Program-made: the position numbers and the translations under genes
Shown: positions 53,728 through 63,567 of the stretch, one piece after another
How positions within the stretch are numbered: position 1 is the stretch's first letter
Layout of the letters: every line of letters begins with the position of its first letter
Origin: Rhizobium subbaraonis
Lineage (GTDB): Bacteria; Pseudomonadota; Alphaproteobacteria; Rhizobiales; Rhizobiaceae
Reading direction: 5' to 3'
Assembly (NCBI RefSeq): GCF_900220975.1
Contig: NZ_OBQD01000010.1
Span: 1 to 64,000, forward strand
DNA length: 64,000 nucleotides
The notes under the pieces: generated by a model
Databases searched by the model: none
Told to the model about the DNA's origin: nothing
What the model saw: the letters and a program-made list of their open reading frames with translations, nothing else

Positions 53728-54974
53728 CCCATCGCGGCAAGATAGCGGCGCGGATCGGCGTTCACGCCGCCATCGCCGGACAAAGCCGCCACCAGCTCTG
53801 CCATCGATTCAAGATTGTGTACCGCCCGCAGTTCGTCAACATGCGGCAGCATGGCGCGCACGCCCCGCGCCCGTGCCTCGAAGCCTTCGAAGCGCAGCAG
53901 TGGATTGAGCCAGATCAGCCGCCGGCAGGAGCGGTGTAGCCTGTCGATCTCCGCCTCAAGCGTCTCGATCCCCTCGCGTTCAAGACCGTCGGTGATGAGA
54001 AGCACCATCGCCCCCTGTCCCAGCACGCGCCGCGACCACAAGCGGTTGAAGTCCTTCAGCGTCTCGCCGATGCGCGTTCCCCCCGACCAGTCTTCGACCG
54101 CGCGCGTGCAGTCCTCCACGGCCTCGTCGGGATCGCGATTGCGCATCTGCCGGGAAACATTGGTCAGGCGCGTGCCGAAGAGGAAGGCATGCACGCGCCG
54201 CCGCCTTTCCGCAATCGCATGCAGGAAGTGCAGGAAGATGCGGGTGTACTGGCTCATGGAGCCAGAAATGTCGGCGAGCACGACCAGTGGCGGATGCACC
54301 AGCTTCGGTTCGCGGTAGCGCGGCAGGATCAGGGCTCCACCGGTGCGCATCGCCCGTCGCATCGTCGCGCGGGGATCGACCATGGCCTGCCCCGTGCTCG
54401 GGCGATATCGGCGCGTGCGCACCGCATCCAGCGGCAGGCTGAGATTTGCGATCGCACGTTTGGCCTCGCCCAGCTCGGCCGCCGTCATCTGAGCAAAGTC
54501 CGTCTTCCGCAGAAGCTCGCTGCCGGATGCCGTAAAGCGGGCGTCGACCTCGACGTCAGGCTCGCCCCGCGGCCGTTCCCTCTCCCGCTGGCCGGCGAGC
54601 AAAGCGTCGGCGATGCGCGAGGCCCCCGCCTTCCTCTTTTCCGTCTCCGCGTCGCGCCGCACAGCCGGAGACATCATCGCGATCATCTTCTGCACCAGGT
54701 CGCGCGATCGCCAGAACAGCCGGAACGCCTCGTCGAAGATCGCCTGGTCCTCGTGCCGCGAGACCAGCGTGCAATGAAGCGCGGTATAGAAATCGTCGCG
54801 ATCGCCGATACCGATCGCCTGGACTGCAGCGATGGCGTCGGCGACACCCGCCGGGCCGATGCGCAGCCCGGCCTTGCGCAATGCACGGGCGAAATGGACG
54901 ATGTTGTCGGCCAGCCTGCCGTCGCCAGGACGCATGGGCGGAACGACCAGCCCGTCTGAGGCGCCCGTGTCCAT
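53724..54974 (-). CDS. CoxE-like VWA domain protein
   Basis: 416 residues. Domain order: a helical N-terminus (IVHFARALRKAGLRIGPAGV) with a VWA-CoxE-type fold, then the VWA/MIDAS part starting LVVLADISGSMSQYTRIFLH (DxSxS motif) near residue 235, followed by LLITDGLEREG and LIWLNPLLRF. CoxE pairs with CoxD-type MoxR ATPases to mature CO dehydrogenase-family molybdenum enzymes. The ATG at 54974 is supported because the MoxR gene stops at 54977. An upstream reading of the same frame runs through moxR and is not coding. Confidence 0.9.
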   Translation of the reverse strand: MDTGASDGLVVPPMRPGDGRLADNIVHFARALRKAGLRIGPAGVADAIAAVQAIGIGDRDDFYTALHCTLVSRHEDQAIFDEAFRLFWRSRDLVQKMIAMMSPAVRRDAETEKRKAGASRIADALLAGQRERERPRGEPDVEVDARFTASGSELLRKTDFAQMTAAELGEAKRAIANLSLPLDAVRTRRYRPSTGQAMVDPRATMRRAMRTGGALILPRYREPKLVHPPLVVLADISGSMSQYTRIFLHFLHAIAERRRRVHAFLFGTRLTNVSRQMRNRDPDEAVEDCTRAVEDWSGGTRIGETLKDFNRLWSRRVLGQGAMVLLITDGLEREGIETLEAEIDRLHRSCRRLIWLNPLLRFEGFEARARGVRAMLPHVDELRAVHNLESMAELVAALSGDGGVNADPRRYLAAMG

Positions 54975-54976
54975 GG

Positions 54977-55906
54977 TCAGCCCGTCGCGCGAAGTTCGGA
55001 CCTGACCTCGTCCAGGAGCTTGCGCCCTTCGCCGCCCTCGATCCGGGCTATGTCGTCCTGATACTTCAGAAGCGTGCCGAGCGTGTCGGAAATCGTCTCC
55101 GGGTCGAGTGCGGAGCGATCCAGCTCCGTCAACGCCGTCGCCCAGTCGATCGTTTCGGCCACACCGGGATTCTTGAACAGATCGAAAGTGCGCAACTTCT
55201 GGACATAGGCGACGATCTGGCGCGACAGGGCCTCGTTGCAGCCCGGCACCTTGCGCCGGATGATCTCCAGTTCCTGCTCCGCCAGCGGATAGTCGACCCA
55301 ATGGTAGAGACACCGCCGCTTCAGCGCGTCGTGCACCTCTCGCGTGCGGTTCGTCGTGATGATGACGATCGGCGGCTCCGCCGCCCGGATCGTCCCAAGC
55401 TCCGGCACCGTCACCTGGAAATCGGAAAGCACCTCCAGCAAGAAAGCCTCGAACGCCTCGTCGGTGCGGTCGAGTTCGTCGATCAGGAACACCGGCGCGC
55501 GCCCGTCCGGCGATGATAGCGCCTGCAGGACAGGACGGCGGATGAGGTAACGGTCTGAGAAGATGTCCGCCTCGATGCGTTCCCGGTCGGTGGTGCCCGC
55601 AGCCTCGGCAAGCCGGATTTCCAGCATCTGCGCGGGATAGTTCCACTCGTAGACCGCCGAAGCGATATCCAGCCCCTCATAGCACTGCAGCCGGATCAGC
55701 GGCCGGTCCAGCGCCTTTGCGAGAACCTTGGCGATTTCCGTTTTGCCGACGCCGGCCTCTCCTTCGAGGAACAGCGGTCGCTGCATCTTCAGCGACAGGA
55801 ACAGAACGGTCGCAAGCGACCGCCCGGCAAGGTAGTTGCCGGCGGCGAGCATTTCCTGTGTCTCTTCGATCGATCGGGGAATGCTCCCCTTCTGGCGGGC
55901 TGTCAT
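54977..55906 (-). CDS. MoxR-family AAA+ ATPase (CoxD-like)
   Basis: 309 residues. Walker A is LEGEAGVGKTEIAK, Walker B is VFLIDELDRTDEAFEAFLLE, sensor I is VIITTNRTREVHD, and there is a C-terminal helical lid. MoxR ATPases act as chaperones that insert metals or activate enzymes with their VWA partners; its neighbour is the CoxE-like protein. First gene of the operon, 24 bases downstream of the end of the co-oriented flavin reductase gene. Confidence 0.93.
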   Translation of the reverse strand: MTARQKGSIPRSIEETQEMLAAGNYLAGRSLATVLFLSLKMQRPLFLEGEAGVGKTEIAKVLAKALDRPLIRLQCYEGLDIASAVYEWNYPAQMLEIRLAEAAGTTDRERIEADIFSDRYLIRRPVLQALSSPDGRAPVFLIDELDRTDEAFEAFLLEVLSDFQVTVPELGTIRAAEPPIVIITTNRTREVHDALKRRCLYHWVDYPLAEQELEIIRRKVPGCNEALSRQIVAYVQKLRTFDLFKNPGVAETIDWATALTELDRSALDPETISDTLGTLLKYQDDIARIEGGEGRKLLDEVRSELRATG

Positions 55907-55930
55907 GCTTCCTCCACTTTGGAGGCAAAG

Positions 55931-56425
55931 TTACAGCGAGCGGTAGTCGCGGTCCATATAGATCAGGGCCGGTTTTTGTGGCCCGTACGCGATGCCGAGA
56001 ACCTCGCCGAACAGGATCATGTGGGTCGCCATAACCTTCACCTCGGTCAGGCGGCAATCGAACGACGCCAACGCATCGTTTAGGATCGGCGAGCCGGTGA
56101 CAAGTTCGCCCCACTGCCCCTCGGTGAACCGGTCGCCGGGAATGGTGGGATCGCGACCGGAAAAGATGTTGGCAAGCGCCACCTGATCGGCGGCAAGCGC
56201 GTTGAGAGCGAAATGCCCGCTGCGCCGGAAGATCTCATTGCGCGGATTGGAAACGTTCAGGCAGGCAAGCACCATCGCCGGATTGTCGGATACCGAGCAG
56301 GCGGCGGTAATGGTCACGCCGCGCCTTTCACCCTCGAATGCAGTGGTGACGATCTGGACGTGCCCCGCATAGCGGCTCATGGCATCGCGGTAGAGCGGCG
56401 GATCCAGCATCAGTCGGTCCAACAC
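55931..56425 (-). CDS. Flavin reductase-like protein
   Basis: 164 residues from a GTG at 56425 preceded six bases upstream by GGGAG; the reading further upstream lacks support and starts in AT-rich non-coding DNA. The family fold of FMN-binding split-barrel reductases is seen: YAGHVQIVTTAFEGERRGVT, SDNPAMVLACLNVSNPRNEI, HFALNALAADQVALANIFSG, GDRFTEGQW. It likely supplies reduced flavin to a monooxygenase that is not adjacent. It may be the first gene of the MoxR operon, since its end is only 51 bases before moxR's start... the gap 55907-55930 is 24 bases. Confidence 0.85.
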   Translation of the reverse strand: MLDRLMLDPPLYRDAMSRYAGHVQIVTTAFEGERRGVTITAACSVSDNPAMVLACLNVSNPRNEIFRRSGHFALNALAADQVALANIFSGRDPTIPGDRFTEGQWGELVTGSPILNDALASFDCRLTEVKVMATHMILFGEVLGIAYGPQKPALIYMDRDYRSL

Positions 56426-56611
56426 AACAAACTCCCTTGTTACAAAAGGGGATACATGGAAAGAATAAAAAAATATGTAAGCCCGAAGATGGCGTTTTCC
56501 AATGCCTTTTTGCCTGCACGGCATCGGATTGCGTCGTGCCCCTCGCGCGCCCTTGCGGCCCGGGGCGCTTCATTCCTTCAGTAGTTGCAGCCAGATCGCC
56601 CGGACCCCTTC

Positions 56612-57688
56612 ATGCCACGCCGCCTTCTAGCCCTCGCTACCGCAGTCGTTTTGTTCGCCGGCGAGACCGACGCCGCGGCGCCGAAGATTGCCGTCGTCGC
56701 ACCCGACCAGGGACCGCTCGCAATCCTCGGCGACCAGGTGCGGGCGGGCGCGCGCTTCGCGGCACGGGCAGGCGGCGCCGAACTGGTGGAGATCGGCGAG
56801 GCCTGCACCGAGGGAGGCGACGAGAGCATCGCGTCAGCCATTCGCGCCTCCGGGGCGACGGCGGCGATCGGCTTCCTTTGCAACGAGGACCTGCAGGCTA
56901 CCCTGCCCGCGCTGGCAGACGCCGGCGTCGCAGCGCTCACGCTGTCGGCGCGCTCGGGCGTGCTGATGGAGGACGCCCTGAAAAAGGGCTGGCCGCTGTT
57001 CCGCCTGGCTCCCGCACCGGGCATGGAGGCAGAAGCGGCAACGGACATCATCGTTGCGCATTGGGCGGCCGAACCCTTCGCCCTGATCGACGACGGCACG
57101 ATCCACGCCCGCGAACTGGTCGAGGCGGTTCGCATCAAGCTTGAGGAGAACGGCATGAAGCCGGTCTTCGTCGATACCTATCGTCCCGCCCAGGAGCAGC
57201 AGATTGGCCTGGTGCGCCGACTGGCCAAGGCCGGCGCCACGCGGATCTTCGTCGGCGGCGACCGGGGCGACATGGCGGTCATCCAGCGCGATGCGCGCGC
57301 CGAGGAACTGCCCCTCACCTTCCTCGGCGGCGAAACGATGATGGCGGCCGACGGGCCCGTACCCCTGCCGGAGGGTGCGCAGGCGATCGTCCTGCCGCTC
57401 GACGGCGCCACGAAGGCAAGCGCAGCCCTTGCAGACGAGATGAAGGCGGACGACATCGCCGCGGAAGGCTACGTCCTGCCCGCGCATGCGGCCGTCACGC
57501 TGCTCACGGAAGCCACCGCAGCGTCCGAAAAAGCAGGCGTGCCGTTGATCGAAACGCTTTCCAGCGAGACCTTCCCCACCGTACTCGGCACGATCGGCTT
57601 CGGCGCCGACCATGAACTGCGCACGAACCCCTATCGGCTGATGGAATGGACGGGCAGCCATTTTGTGCCGGTCACGGAGAGCAATTGA
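56612..57688 (+). CDS. Periplasmic binding protein-like lipoprotein or receptor (type 1)
   Basis: 358 residues with a signal peptide (MPRRLLALATAVVLFAGETD, cleaved near AAA). The mature part is a two-lobed type 1 periplasmic fold, Leu/Ile/Val-binding-like: PDQGPLAILGDQVRAGARFA, GDESIASAIRASGATAAIGF, GMKPVFVDTYRPAQEQQIGL, TRIFVGGDRGDMAVIQRDAR. No ABC permease is adjacent, so it may be an orphan receptor or a partner in a distant transporter. The preceding 56426-56611 has no gene. It is five bases ahead of a P1 peptidase gene. Confidence 0.8.
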   Translation: MPRRLLALATAVVLFAGETDAAAPKIAVVAPDQGPLAILGDQVRAGARFAARAGGAELVEIGEACTEGGDESIASAIRASGATAAIGFLCNEDLQATLPALADAGVAALTLSARSGVLMEDALKKGWPLFRLAPAPGMEAEAATDIIVAHWAAEPFALIDDGTIHARELVEAVRIKLEENGMKPVFVDTYRPAQEQQIGLVRRLAKAGATRIFVGGDRGDMAVIQRDARAEELPLTFLGGETMMAADGPVPLPEGAQAIVLPLDGATKASAALADEMKADDIAAEGYVLPAHAAVTLLTEATAASEKAGVPLIETLSSETFPTVLGTIGFGADHELRTNPYRLMEWTGSHFVPVTESN

Positions 57689-57689
57689 G

Positions 57690-58697
57690 ATGAGACCCGG
57701 TCCGCGCAATCTGATCACCGACGTACAGGGCCTTACTGTCGGCAACGCGACGGACGAGAAATTGAAATCCGGCGTCACGGTGATCGTCTGCGAAGAGCCC
57801 GCCGTCGCCGCCGTCCAGGTGCTGGGCGGAGCACCGGGAACGCGCGAGACGGACCTGCTCGACGTCCACAACACCGTGCAGACGATCGACGCGATCTGCC
57901 TTTCCGGCGGTTCCGCCTTCGGGCTCGACGCCGCCTCGGGCGTTCAGGCGGCCCTGCGTGAACAGGGACGCGGCTTCGAAGTCGGCGCCTTCCGGATCCC
58001 GATCGTTCCGGCAGCCATCCTCTTCGACCTGACGAACGGCGGCGACAAGGACTGGGGACGCTATCCGCCCTATCGGGAACTCGGTCACGCGGCCACGTTT
58101 GCTGCTGCGGCCGATTTTGCGATCGGAACGGCGGGCGCAGGCGCAGGCGCCACGACCGCCACCTTCAAAGGCGGCCTCGGTTCGGCATCGACCGTTCTCG
58201 AAAATGGCGTCAGCGTCGGCGCCCTCGTCGCCGTCAACGCGCTCGGCTCGGCAACGGTCGGGAGCAGCCGGCACTTCTGGGCGGCACCGATCGAGGAAAA
58301 TGGCGAATTCGGCGGTCTCGGCCTCCCGGCAGCACTTTCGGACGATGCCCGGCAGATCAGGACGAAGATGAACGCCCCGGCCTCCGGCCTGCAGAACACC
58401 ACCATCGCCGTGATCGCTACCGACGCCGTCCTCACCAAGGCCGAGGCGAAGCGGCTGGCCGTCTCCGCCCATGACGGCTTTGCGCGCGCCCTCTGGCCGG
58501 CGCACACCCCGCTCGACGGCGACCTCGTCTTCGCGATCGCCACTGGTCGTAGCGGCAAGGCCATGACGCTGGAGGATTTCGTTCCGCTGTGCGCCGCCGC
58601 CGCCTCGACGATGGCGCGCGCGATCGCCCGCGGCGTCCATGCGGCAACGCCGTCTGCCGGCGATCTGGTACCGACATGGCAGGAGGCGATACGCTGA
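57690..58697 (+). CDS. P1-family (S58, DmpA-like) peptidase
   Basis: 335 residues, ATG at 57690, one base after the previous stop. Pattern of DmpA/L-aminopeptidase D-Ala-esterase family: RNLITDVQGLTVGNATDEKL, CLSGGSAFGLDAASGVQAAL, PIVPAAILFDLTNGGDKDWG, GTAGAGAGATTATFKGGLGS, VSVGALVAVNALGSATVG, NTTIAVIATDAVLTKAEAKR. Family members are N-terminal nucleophile amidohydrolases that self-cleave; I could not place the cleavage site here. Substrate unknown, peptide or amide. The pairing with the binding-protein gene suggests uptake or processing of an amide compound. Confidence 0.88.
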   Translation: MRPGPRNLITDVQGLTVGNATDEKLKSGVTVIVCEEPAVAAVQVLGGAPGTRETDLLDVHNTVQTIDAICLSGGSAFGLDAASGVQAALREQGRGFEVGAFRIPIVPAAILFDLTNGGDKDWGRYPPYRELGHAATFAAAADFAIGTAGAGAGATTATFKGGLGSASTVLENGVSVGALVAVNALGSATVGSSRHFWAAPIEENGEFGGLGLPAALSDDARQIRTKMNAPASGLQNTTIAVIATDAVLTKAEAKRLAVSAHDGFARALWPAHTPLDGDLVFAIATGRSGKAMTLEDFVPLCAAAASTMARAIARGVHAATPSAGDLVPTWQEAIR

Positions 58698-58791
58698 ACG
58701 TTGACGCGAGCGGCGATCCGGCGTTGTCCGCCGCTGCCGCCGGTGCTATGGGCACGCCAGACCAATCATGACTTGACGCCTGGAGCAGAAC

Positions 58792-59469
58792 ATGACGCCG
58801 CCCATCCGGATCGCCCCCTCCATCCTCGCCGCCGACTATGCCAAGCTGGGCCAGGAAGTGCGCGACGTCGTCGCTGCCGGCGCCGACTGGATCCACCTTG
58901 ACATCATGGATGGACATTTCGTTCCGAACATCTCCTTCGGGCCGGATGTCATCAAGGCGCTGCGCCCGCATACGGACGCCTTCTTCGACTGCCACCTGAT
59001 GATTGCGCCCGCCGATCCCTATCTCGAAGCCTTCGCCAAGGCGGGCTGCGACAGCATCACCGTCCATGCCGAGGCCGGTCCCCACCTCGACCGGTCCATT
59101 CAGGCGATCAGGGCCCTCGGCAAGAAGGCGGGCGTCTCGCTCAATCCGGCCACGCCCGAGGCGGTGCTGGACTACCTCATGGACAAGCTCGACCTCATCC
59201 TCATCATGACCGTCAACCCCGGTTTCGGGGGGCAGAAGTTCATCCCGGCGATGGAAGAGAAGATTGCCCGGGTGCGCAAGATGATCGGCGACCGCCCAAT
59301 CGAGCTTCAGGTGGACGGCGGCATCACCGTGGACACGATCGCACGTCCCGCCGCTGCCGGCGCCAATGTCTTCGTCGCAGGCTCGGCGATCTTCGGTGGC
59401 GGCCATGTTGACGCCTATCGAAAAACAATCGACACTCTGCGCGCAAATGCGGAAAGGGCTCGCGATTGA
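58792..59469 (+). CDS. rpe: Ribulose-phosphate 3-epimerase
   Basis: 225 residues, TIM barrel. Active-site Asp residues are in [16 protein letters not shown] and VDGGI; metal-binding His residues are in HLDIMDGHF and DCHLMI. It interconverts ribulose-5-phosphate and xylulose-5-phosphate in the pentose phosphate and Calvin pathways. Followed by a TTGA-overlapping DUF2259 gene. Confidence 0.95.
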   Translation: MTPPIRIAPSILAADYAKLGQEVRDVVAAGADWIHLDIMDGHFVPNISFGPDVIKALRPHTDAFFDCHLMIAPADPYLEAFAKAGCDSITVHAEAGPHLDRSIQAIRALGKKAGVSLNPATPEAVLDYLMDKLDLILIMTVNPGFGGQKFIPAMEEKIARVRKMIGDRPIELQVDGGITVDTIARPAAAGANVFVAGSAIFGGGHVDAYRKTIDTLRANAERARD

Positions 59470-60194
59470 GGAAAACCGGAGTATTGGCCGCCTTTGCCGC
59501 CTGCACGATGCTGGCGCCCGCGGCTGCCGTGGCAGGCGATTTCGCGCAGGTTCGGCCGATCGGGTTTTCCGCGGACGGCGGAATTTTCGCCTACGAGGAG
59601 TTCGGAATCCAGGATGGTTCCGGCTCCGCCTACTCCAATATCTACTTCATCGACACCGCCAAGGACGAATACCTGCCGGGTTCTCCGATCCGCGTGCAGG
59701 CGCCGGAAAACGACTCGAGCCTGCGCCGGGTCCGCGCCGAAGCCGCGGCAAAAGCGAGCCCGGCGGTTGCCCATTACAGTCTGAACGAGCATCCCGGCCA
59801 GCTCGTGGCGCTCAATCCCTATAGCGAGGTCGGCCCGGCCGGCGACACGCTTCGATATTATGCCTTTCCCGCAGAGCCGCGTGTTGGCCAGCCATACACG
59901 ATCAAGCTCACCGAAACGCCTGCGCCGGTGCCGGAAATCTGCAGCGGCCTGGTCGAGAAAAGCGTCGGTTTCCGGCTCGAGTTCACCGAGAAAGCCGGAA
60001 AGCCCTCCAATCAATCCGCCTACTCGGAAAACCGCACGCCCCAGAGCCGCGGCTGCCCGACCGGCTACCGCATTGCCGGCGTCGTCACCTACGACGGCGC
60101 GCCGCAGACGATCCATATGGCGCTTGTGATGGTGCTGCGGCTGGGTTTCGAGGGGATGGACGGGCGCTGGCTCGCCGTCCCGCTAAAGCCCTGA
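59466..60194 (+). CDS. Predicted secreted protein (DUF2259)
   Basis: 242 residues from TTG at 59466, which overlaps the rpe stop (TTGA). Residues 1-23 ([20 protein letters not shown]) are a signal peptide ending AVA-G. The mature domain matches DUF2259: [40 protein letters not shown], then [20 protein letters not shown] near the C-terminus, and two Cys residues probably paired (EICSG, RGCPTG). Periplasmic; role unknown. It is followed by a small membrane protein gene. Confidence 0.8.
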   Translation: MRKTGVLAAFAACTMLAPAAAVAGDFAQVRPIGFSADGGIFAYEEFGIQDGSGSAYSNIYFIDTAKDEYLPGSPIRVQAPENDSSLRRVRAEAAAKASPAVAHYSLNEHPGQLVALNPYSEVGPAGDTLRYYAFPAEPRVGQPYTIKLTETPAPVPEICSGLVEKSVGFRLEFTEKAGKPSNQSAYSENRTPQSRGCPTGYRIAGVVTYDGAPQTIHMALVMVLRLGFEGMDGRWLAVPLKP

Positions 60195-60196
60195 CC

Positions 60197-60730
60197 ATGG
60201 ACGCGCAGCCCCGGCATATCCGCCTCCGGAATGCCGGCCGCGGTGACCGACTTTCGGTGTCGCTTCCCTCCCGCATCGCCCGCCTATTCGCGGGCGCACT
60301 CGCATGGGGCGGCCTCATGGCATTGTCGGCGTCGATCTCGCTTTACTTTCGCAACGGCTTCGAGACGCTCCATCTGACGGAACTGGTGACGCTTTTCTTT
60401 CTGGGCGGAGCACTGGCCTGGCCGCTTATCGTGCTCATGGCAGGTCTGTTCGCAAGAGGCGCCGCATTGGAAACCCGATTTGCCGCCTGCTTCGTGCTGC
60501 TGGCTCTCGGCACGATCGGCGTGACTGCGCTGCTCTTTGCGATGGACTACCGGGTCTTCTATGCGGAATGGCACGAGCCGGTCCTGTCGAAGATTGGCTT
60601 GAAGCAGCTCTTTGGCACGACCGTGTCCGCCTCCTACCAGTTCGCCGTGCTCGGCATGCGGCTTTATCTGCCGGTCGGTCTGCCCATTCTTGGCGGCGCG
60701 AGCCTGTGGCTGGCCAAAGCGATGCGTTGA
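60197..60730 (+). CDS. Hypothetical four-helix membrane protein
   Basis: 177 residues, two bases after the DUF2259 gene. Basic N-terminal ~25 residues, then four hydrophobic segments, around residues 30-52, 62-85, 94-116 and 147-170 (for example LFAGALAWGGLMALSASISL and FAACFVLLALGTIGVTALLF). No known family. The operon context (rpe, DUF2259) does not suggest a specific function. Confidence 0.6.
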   Translation: MDAQPRHIRLRNAGRGDRLSVSLPSRIARLFAGALAWGGLMALSASISLYFRNGFETLHLTELVTLFFLGGALAWPLIVLMAGLFARGAALETRFAACFVLLALGTIGVTALLFAMDYRVFYAEWHEPVLSKIGLKQLFGTTVSASYQFAVLGMRLYLPVGLPILGGASLWLAKAMR

Positions 60731-60752
60731 GCTTTTCGGCCATTCTTGGTAG

Positions 60753-60770
60753 AGGGGCGCCAACGCCCCT
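60753..60770. other. GC-rich hairpin upstream of purB
   Basis: AGGGGCG-CCAA-CGCCCCT is a perfect seven-base stem with a four-base loop. It lies 21 bases before the purB start and 22 bases after the preceding stop. It has no T-tract (followed by TCCAACG), so it is not a classic terminator. It may end the upstream transcript or act in the purB leader; no purine riboswitch is visible. Confidence 0.35.
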
Positions 60771-60791
60771 TCCAACGAAAGCAGAAAGCCT

Positions 60792-62099
60792 ATGATCCCC
60801 CGCTATTCCCGTCCGGAAATGGTCGCCATCTGGTCGCCCGAAACCAAGTTCCGCATCTGGTTCGAGATCGAGGCGCATGCCTGCGATGCGCTGGCCGAAC
60901 TCGGCGTCATCCCGAAGGAAGCGGCAAAGACGATCTGGGACAAGGGCGGGAAGGCCGTCTTCGACGTGGCCCGTATCGACGAGATCGAGGCCGTCACCAA
61001 GCACGACGTCATCGCCTTCCTGACCCACCTGGCGGAGATCGTCGGTCCGGACGCCCGCTTCGTCCACCAGGGAATGACGTCGTCCGACGTGCTCGACACC
61101 ACCTTGAATATCCAACTCGTGCGCGCCTGCGATATCCTGCTTGCAGGTCTCGACCGTGTTCTCGCCGCGCTCAAGGCTCGCGCCTTCGAGCACAAGGACA
61201 CGGTTCGCATCGGCCGCAGCCACGGGATCCACGCCGAGCCGACCACGATGGGCCTGACGCTCGCCCGCTTCTATGCCGAGATGGACCGCAACCGCGCCCG
61301 CCTCGTCGCGGCCCGTGCTGAAATCGCAACGGGTGCGATTTCCGGCGCCGTCGGCACCTTCGCCAACATCGACCCGCGCGTCGAGGAGCACGTCTGCGCC
61401 GCCCTCGGCCTCGTGCCCGAGCCCGTCTCCACGCAGGTCATCCCGCGCGACCGCCACGCGATGTTCTTCGCAATTCTCGGCGTCATCGCGTCGTCGATCG
61501 AGAACGTCGCCATCGAGATCCGCCACATGCAGCGCACCGAGGTTCTGGAAGCCGAGGAATACTTCTCGCCCGGCCAGAAGGGCTCGTCCGCCATGCCGCA
61601 CAAGCGCAACCCGGTGCTGACCGAGAACCTCACCGGGCTCGCCCGCCTCGTGCGCATGTCCGTCGTTCCGGCAATGGAAAACGTCGCCCTCTGGCACGAG
61701 CGCGACATCAGCCATTCGAGCGTTGAGCGCGCGATCGGCCCCGACACGACCGTGACCCTCGACTTCGCGTTGCACCGGCTGGCCGGCGTCATCGAGAAGC
61801 TCGTGGTCTACCCGGAGAATATGGAGAAGAATCTCAATAAGTTCCGCGGACTTGTTCACTCGCAGCGCGTGCTTCTCGCCCTCACCCAGGCCGGCGTATC
61901 CCGTGAAGACAGCTACCGCCTCGTCCAGCGCAACGCAATGAAGGTGTGGGAAGAGGGCAAGGACTTCCTTGAAGAGCTGCTGGCCGATCAGGAGGTGCGG
62001 GCCGCCCTCTCCGAAGAACAGATCCGCGAAAAGTTCGACCTCGGCTACCACACCAAGCATGTGGACACGATCTTCAAGCGCGTCTTCGGCGAGGCCTGA
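60792..62099 (+). CDS. purB: Adenylosuccinate lyase
   Basis: 435 residues. Fumarase/lyase superfamily with the signature SSAMPHKRNPVLTENL, substrate-binding SHGIHAEPTTMGLTLARFYA and MTSSDVLDTTLNIQ. It catalyses two steps of purine synthesis, releasing fumarate from SAICAR and adenylosuccinate. SAICAR is made by the purC product encoded 640 bases downstream. A terminator follows at 62129. Confidence 0.95.
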   Translation: MIPRYSRPEMVAIWSPETKFRIWFEIEAHACDALAELGVIPKEAAKTIWDKGGKAVFDVARIDEIEAVTKHDVIAFLTHLAEIVGPDARFVHQGMTSSDVLDTTLNIQLVRACDILLAGLDRVLAALKARAFEHKDTVRIGRSHGIHAEPTTMGLTLARFYAEMDRNRARLVAARAEIATGAISGAVGTFANIDPRVEEHVCAALGLVPEPVSTQVIPRDRHAMFFAILGVIASSIENVAIEIRHMQRTEVLEAEEYFSPGQKGSSAMPHKRNPVLTENLTGLARLVRMSVVPAMENVALWHERDISHSSVERAIGPDTTVTLDFALHRLAGVIEKLVVYPENMEKNLNKFRGLVHSQRVLLALTQAGVSREDSYRLVQRNAMKVWEEGKDFLEELLADQEVRAALSEEQIREKFDLGYHTKHVDTIFKRVFGEA

Positions 62100-62128
62100 T
62101 CTGCAGGATCCGCAATCCCGAGAATGAG

Positions 62129-62162
62129 AAAGGGCGCAGCCAAGGCCGCGCCCTTTCTTTTT
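62129..62162 (+). terminator. Rho-independent terminator after purB
   Basis: AAAGGGCGC (62129-62137) pairs with GCGCCCTTT (62148-62156) over a ten-base loop that can itself pair GCC/GGC, followed directly by a T-rich tract (TTTCTTTTT to 62162). It lies 30 bases after the purB stop. The symmetric A/T flanks could also terminate the convergent zeta-subunit gene (ends at 62191). Confidence 0.88.
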
Positions 62163-62190
62163 GGCGTCTCGAAGGAAGTAAGGTCGACCG

Positions 62191-62505
62191 TCAGTCTTTC
62201 TGGAGCTGGTCGATGGCGACGCCGAGAAGCTCGACCATCTGCAGACGGATATCGTCCTCGCTCTTGGCGATACCGGCCGCATCGAAATCGGCCTTGACCT
62301 TGCGCACGACGTCCTCGTGGCCGGCTTCCTCGAAATCGGCCGCCACGACTTCCTTCGCATAGGCCTCGGCATCGCTCTTGCCGAGAAGCTGAGCGGCCCA
62401 GAGACCCAGAAGCTTGTTGCGCCGCGCCTCGGCCCTGAAGCGAAGCTCCTCGTCCTTGGCGAATTTCGCTTCGAAGGCCTTTTCGCGATCTTGCATGGCG
62501 GTCAT
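62191..62505 (-). CDS. F1-ATPase inhibitor zeta subunit (DUF1476)
   Basis: 104 residues, all helical. Typical of DUF1476, the alphaproteobacterial zeta subunit: REKAFEAKFAKDEELRFRAE, RRNKLLGLWAAQLLGKSDAE, AYAKEVVAADFEEAGHEDVV. In Paracoccus the N-terminal part inhibits the F1-ATPase rotor. The start may be 62505 or the in-frame ATG at 62496. It stands apart from the ATP synthase operon. The 231 bases upstream (62506-62736) contain no gene and should hold promoters for this gene and purC. Confidence 0.9.
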   Translation of the reverse strand: MTAMQDREKAFEAKFAKDEELRFRAEARRNKLLGLWAAQLLGKSDAEAYAKEVVAADFEEAGHEDVVRKVKADFDAAGIAKSEDDIRLQMVELLGVAIDQLQKD

Positions 62506-62736
62506 GTCTCGACTCCCGTATATTTGGATCTGTTCCGGTTGGGACTACGATCCATAAATCAAAGCCTGTCGAAAGTGCAATGTGTAGTTTTCAGGCGCAC
62601 GATGCCGATTGCGTGAAGGCCCGGAAATAAGGGGATCGATCGACGGACCGATTGTTAAACTGGTACAATTCGTTTATGGACCCGGGAAGAATTGATATTT
62701 GCGCTACCCAAGGGCGCCAACTACAGAGAAAAATCC

Positions 62737-63501
62737 ATGAACCGTCGCCGCCGTATCTACGAAGGCAAGGCCAAGATTCTCTATGAGGGTCCTGAGCCGG
62801 GCACGCTGATCCAGTTCTTCAAGGACGATGCCACCGCCTTCAACAAGAAGAAGCATGACGTCATCGACGGGAAGGGCGTGCTCAACAATCGCATTTCCGA
62901 ATATCTCTTCACCCATCTGAACAAGATGGGCATCCCGACCCATTTCATCCGCCGCCTCAACATGCGCGAGCAGCTGATCAAGGAAGTCGAGATCATTCCT
63001 CTGGAAGTTGTCGTGCGCAACGTCGCCGCAGGCTCCCTTTCCAAGCGCCTCGGCATCGAGGAAGGCACGGTGCTGCCGCGCTCGATCATCGAGTTCTATT
63101 TCAAGGCCGACAACCTTGAGGATCCGCTTGTTTCAGAAGAGCACATCACCGCCTTCGGCTGGGCAAGCCCCCAGGAACTCGACGACATCATGGCGCTTGC
63201 CATCCGCGTCAACGACTTCCTCTCCGGCCTCTTCCTCGGCGTCGGCATCCAGCTCGTCGATTTCAAGATCGAGTGCGGCCGCCTCTACGAGGGCGACATG
63301 ATGCGGATCATCATCGCCGATGAGATCTCGCCGGACAGCTGCCGCCTGTGGGACGTCAACACTCAGGAGAAGATGGACAAGGACCGCTTCCGCCGCGATA
63401 TGGGCGGACTGCTGGAAGCCTACCAGGAAGTGGCGCGCCGTCTCGGCATCATCAACGAGAACGAGCCGATCCGCGGAACCGGCCCGGTTCTGGTCAAGTA
63501 A
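62737..63501 (+). CDS. purC: Phosphoribosylaminoimidazole-succinocarboxamide synthase
   Basis: 254 residues from the ATG at 62737. SAICAR synthetase: [100 protein letters not shown]. It joins CAIR and aspartate in purine synthesis. First of the cluster with purS, which follows after 66 bases. Confidence 0.95.
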   Translation: MNRRRRIYEGKAKILYEGPEPGTLIQFFKDDATAFNKKKHDVIDGKGVLNNRISEYLFTHLNKMGIPTHFIRRLNMREQLIKEVEIIPLEVVVRNVAAGSLSKRLGIEEGTVLPRSIIEFYFKADNLEDPLVSEEHITAFGWASPQELDDIMALAIRVNDFLSGLFLGVGIQLVDFKIECGRLYEGDMMRIIIADEISPDSCRLWDVNTQEKMDKDRFRRDMGGLLEAYQEVARRLGIINENEPIRGTGPVLVK

Positions 63502-63567
63502 ATCAAGGGCGGAACTTTTACCGCCGGGCCTGTGTGGCCATATAGGAAAGCGACTGAAGAGGAACAC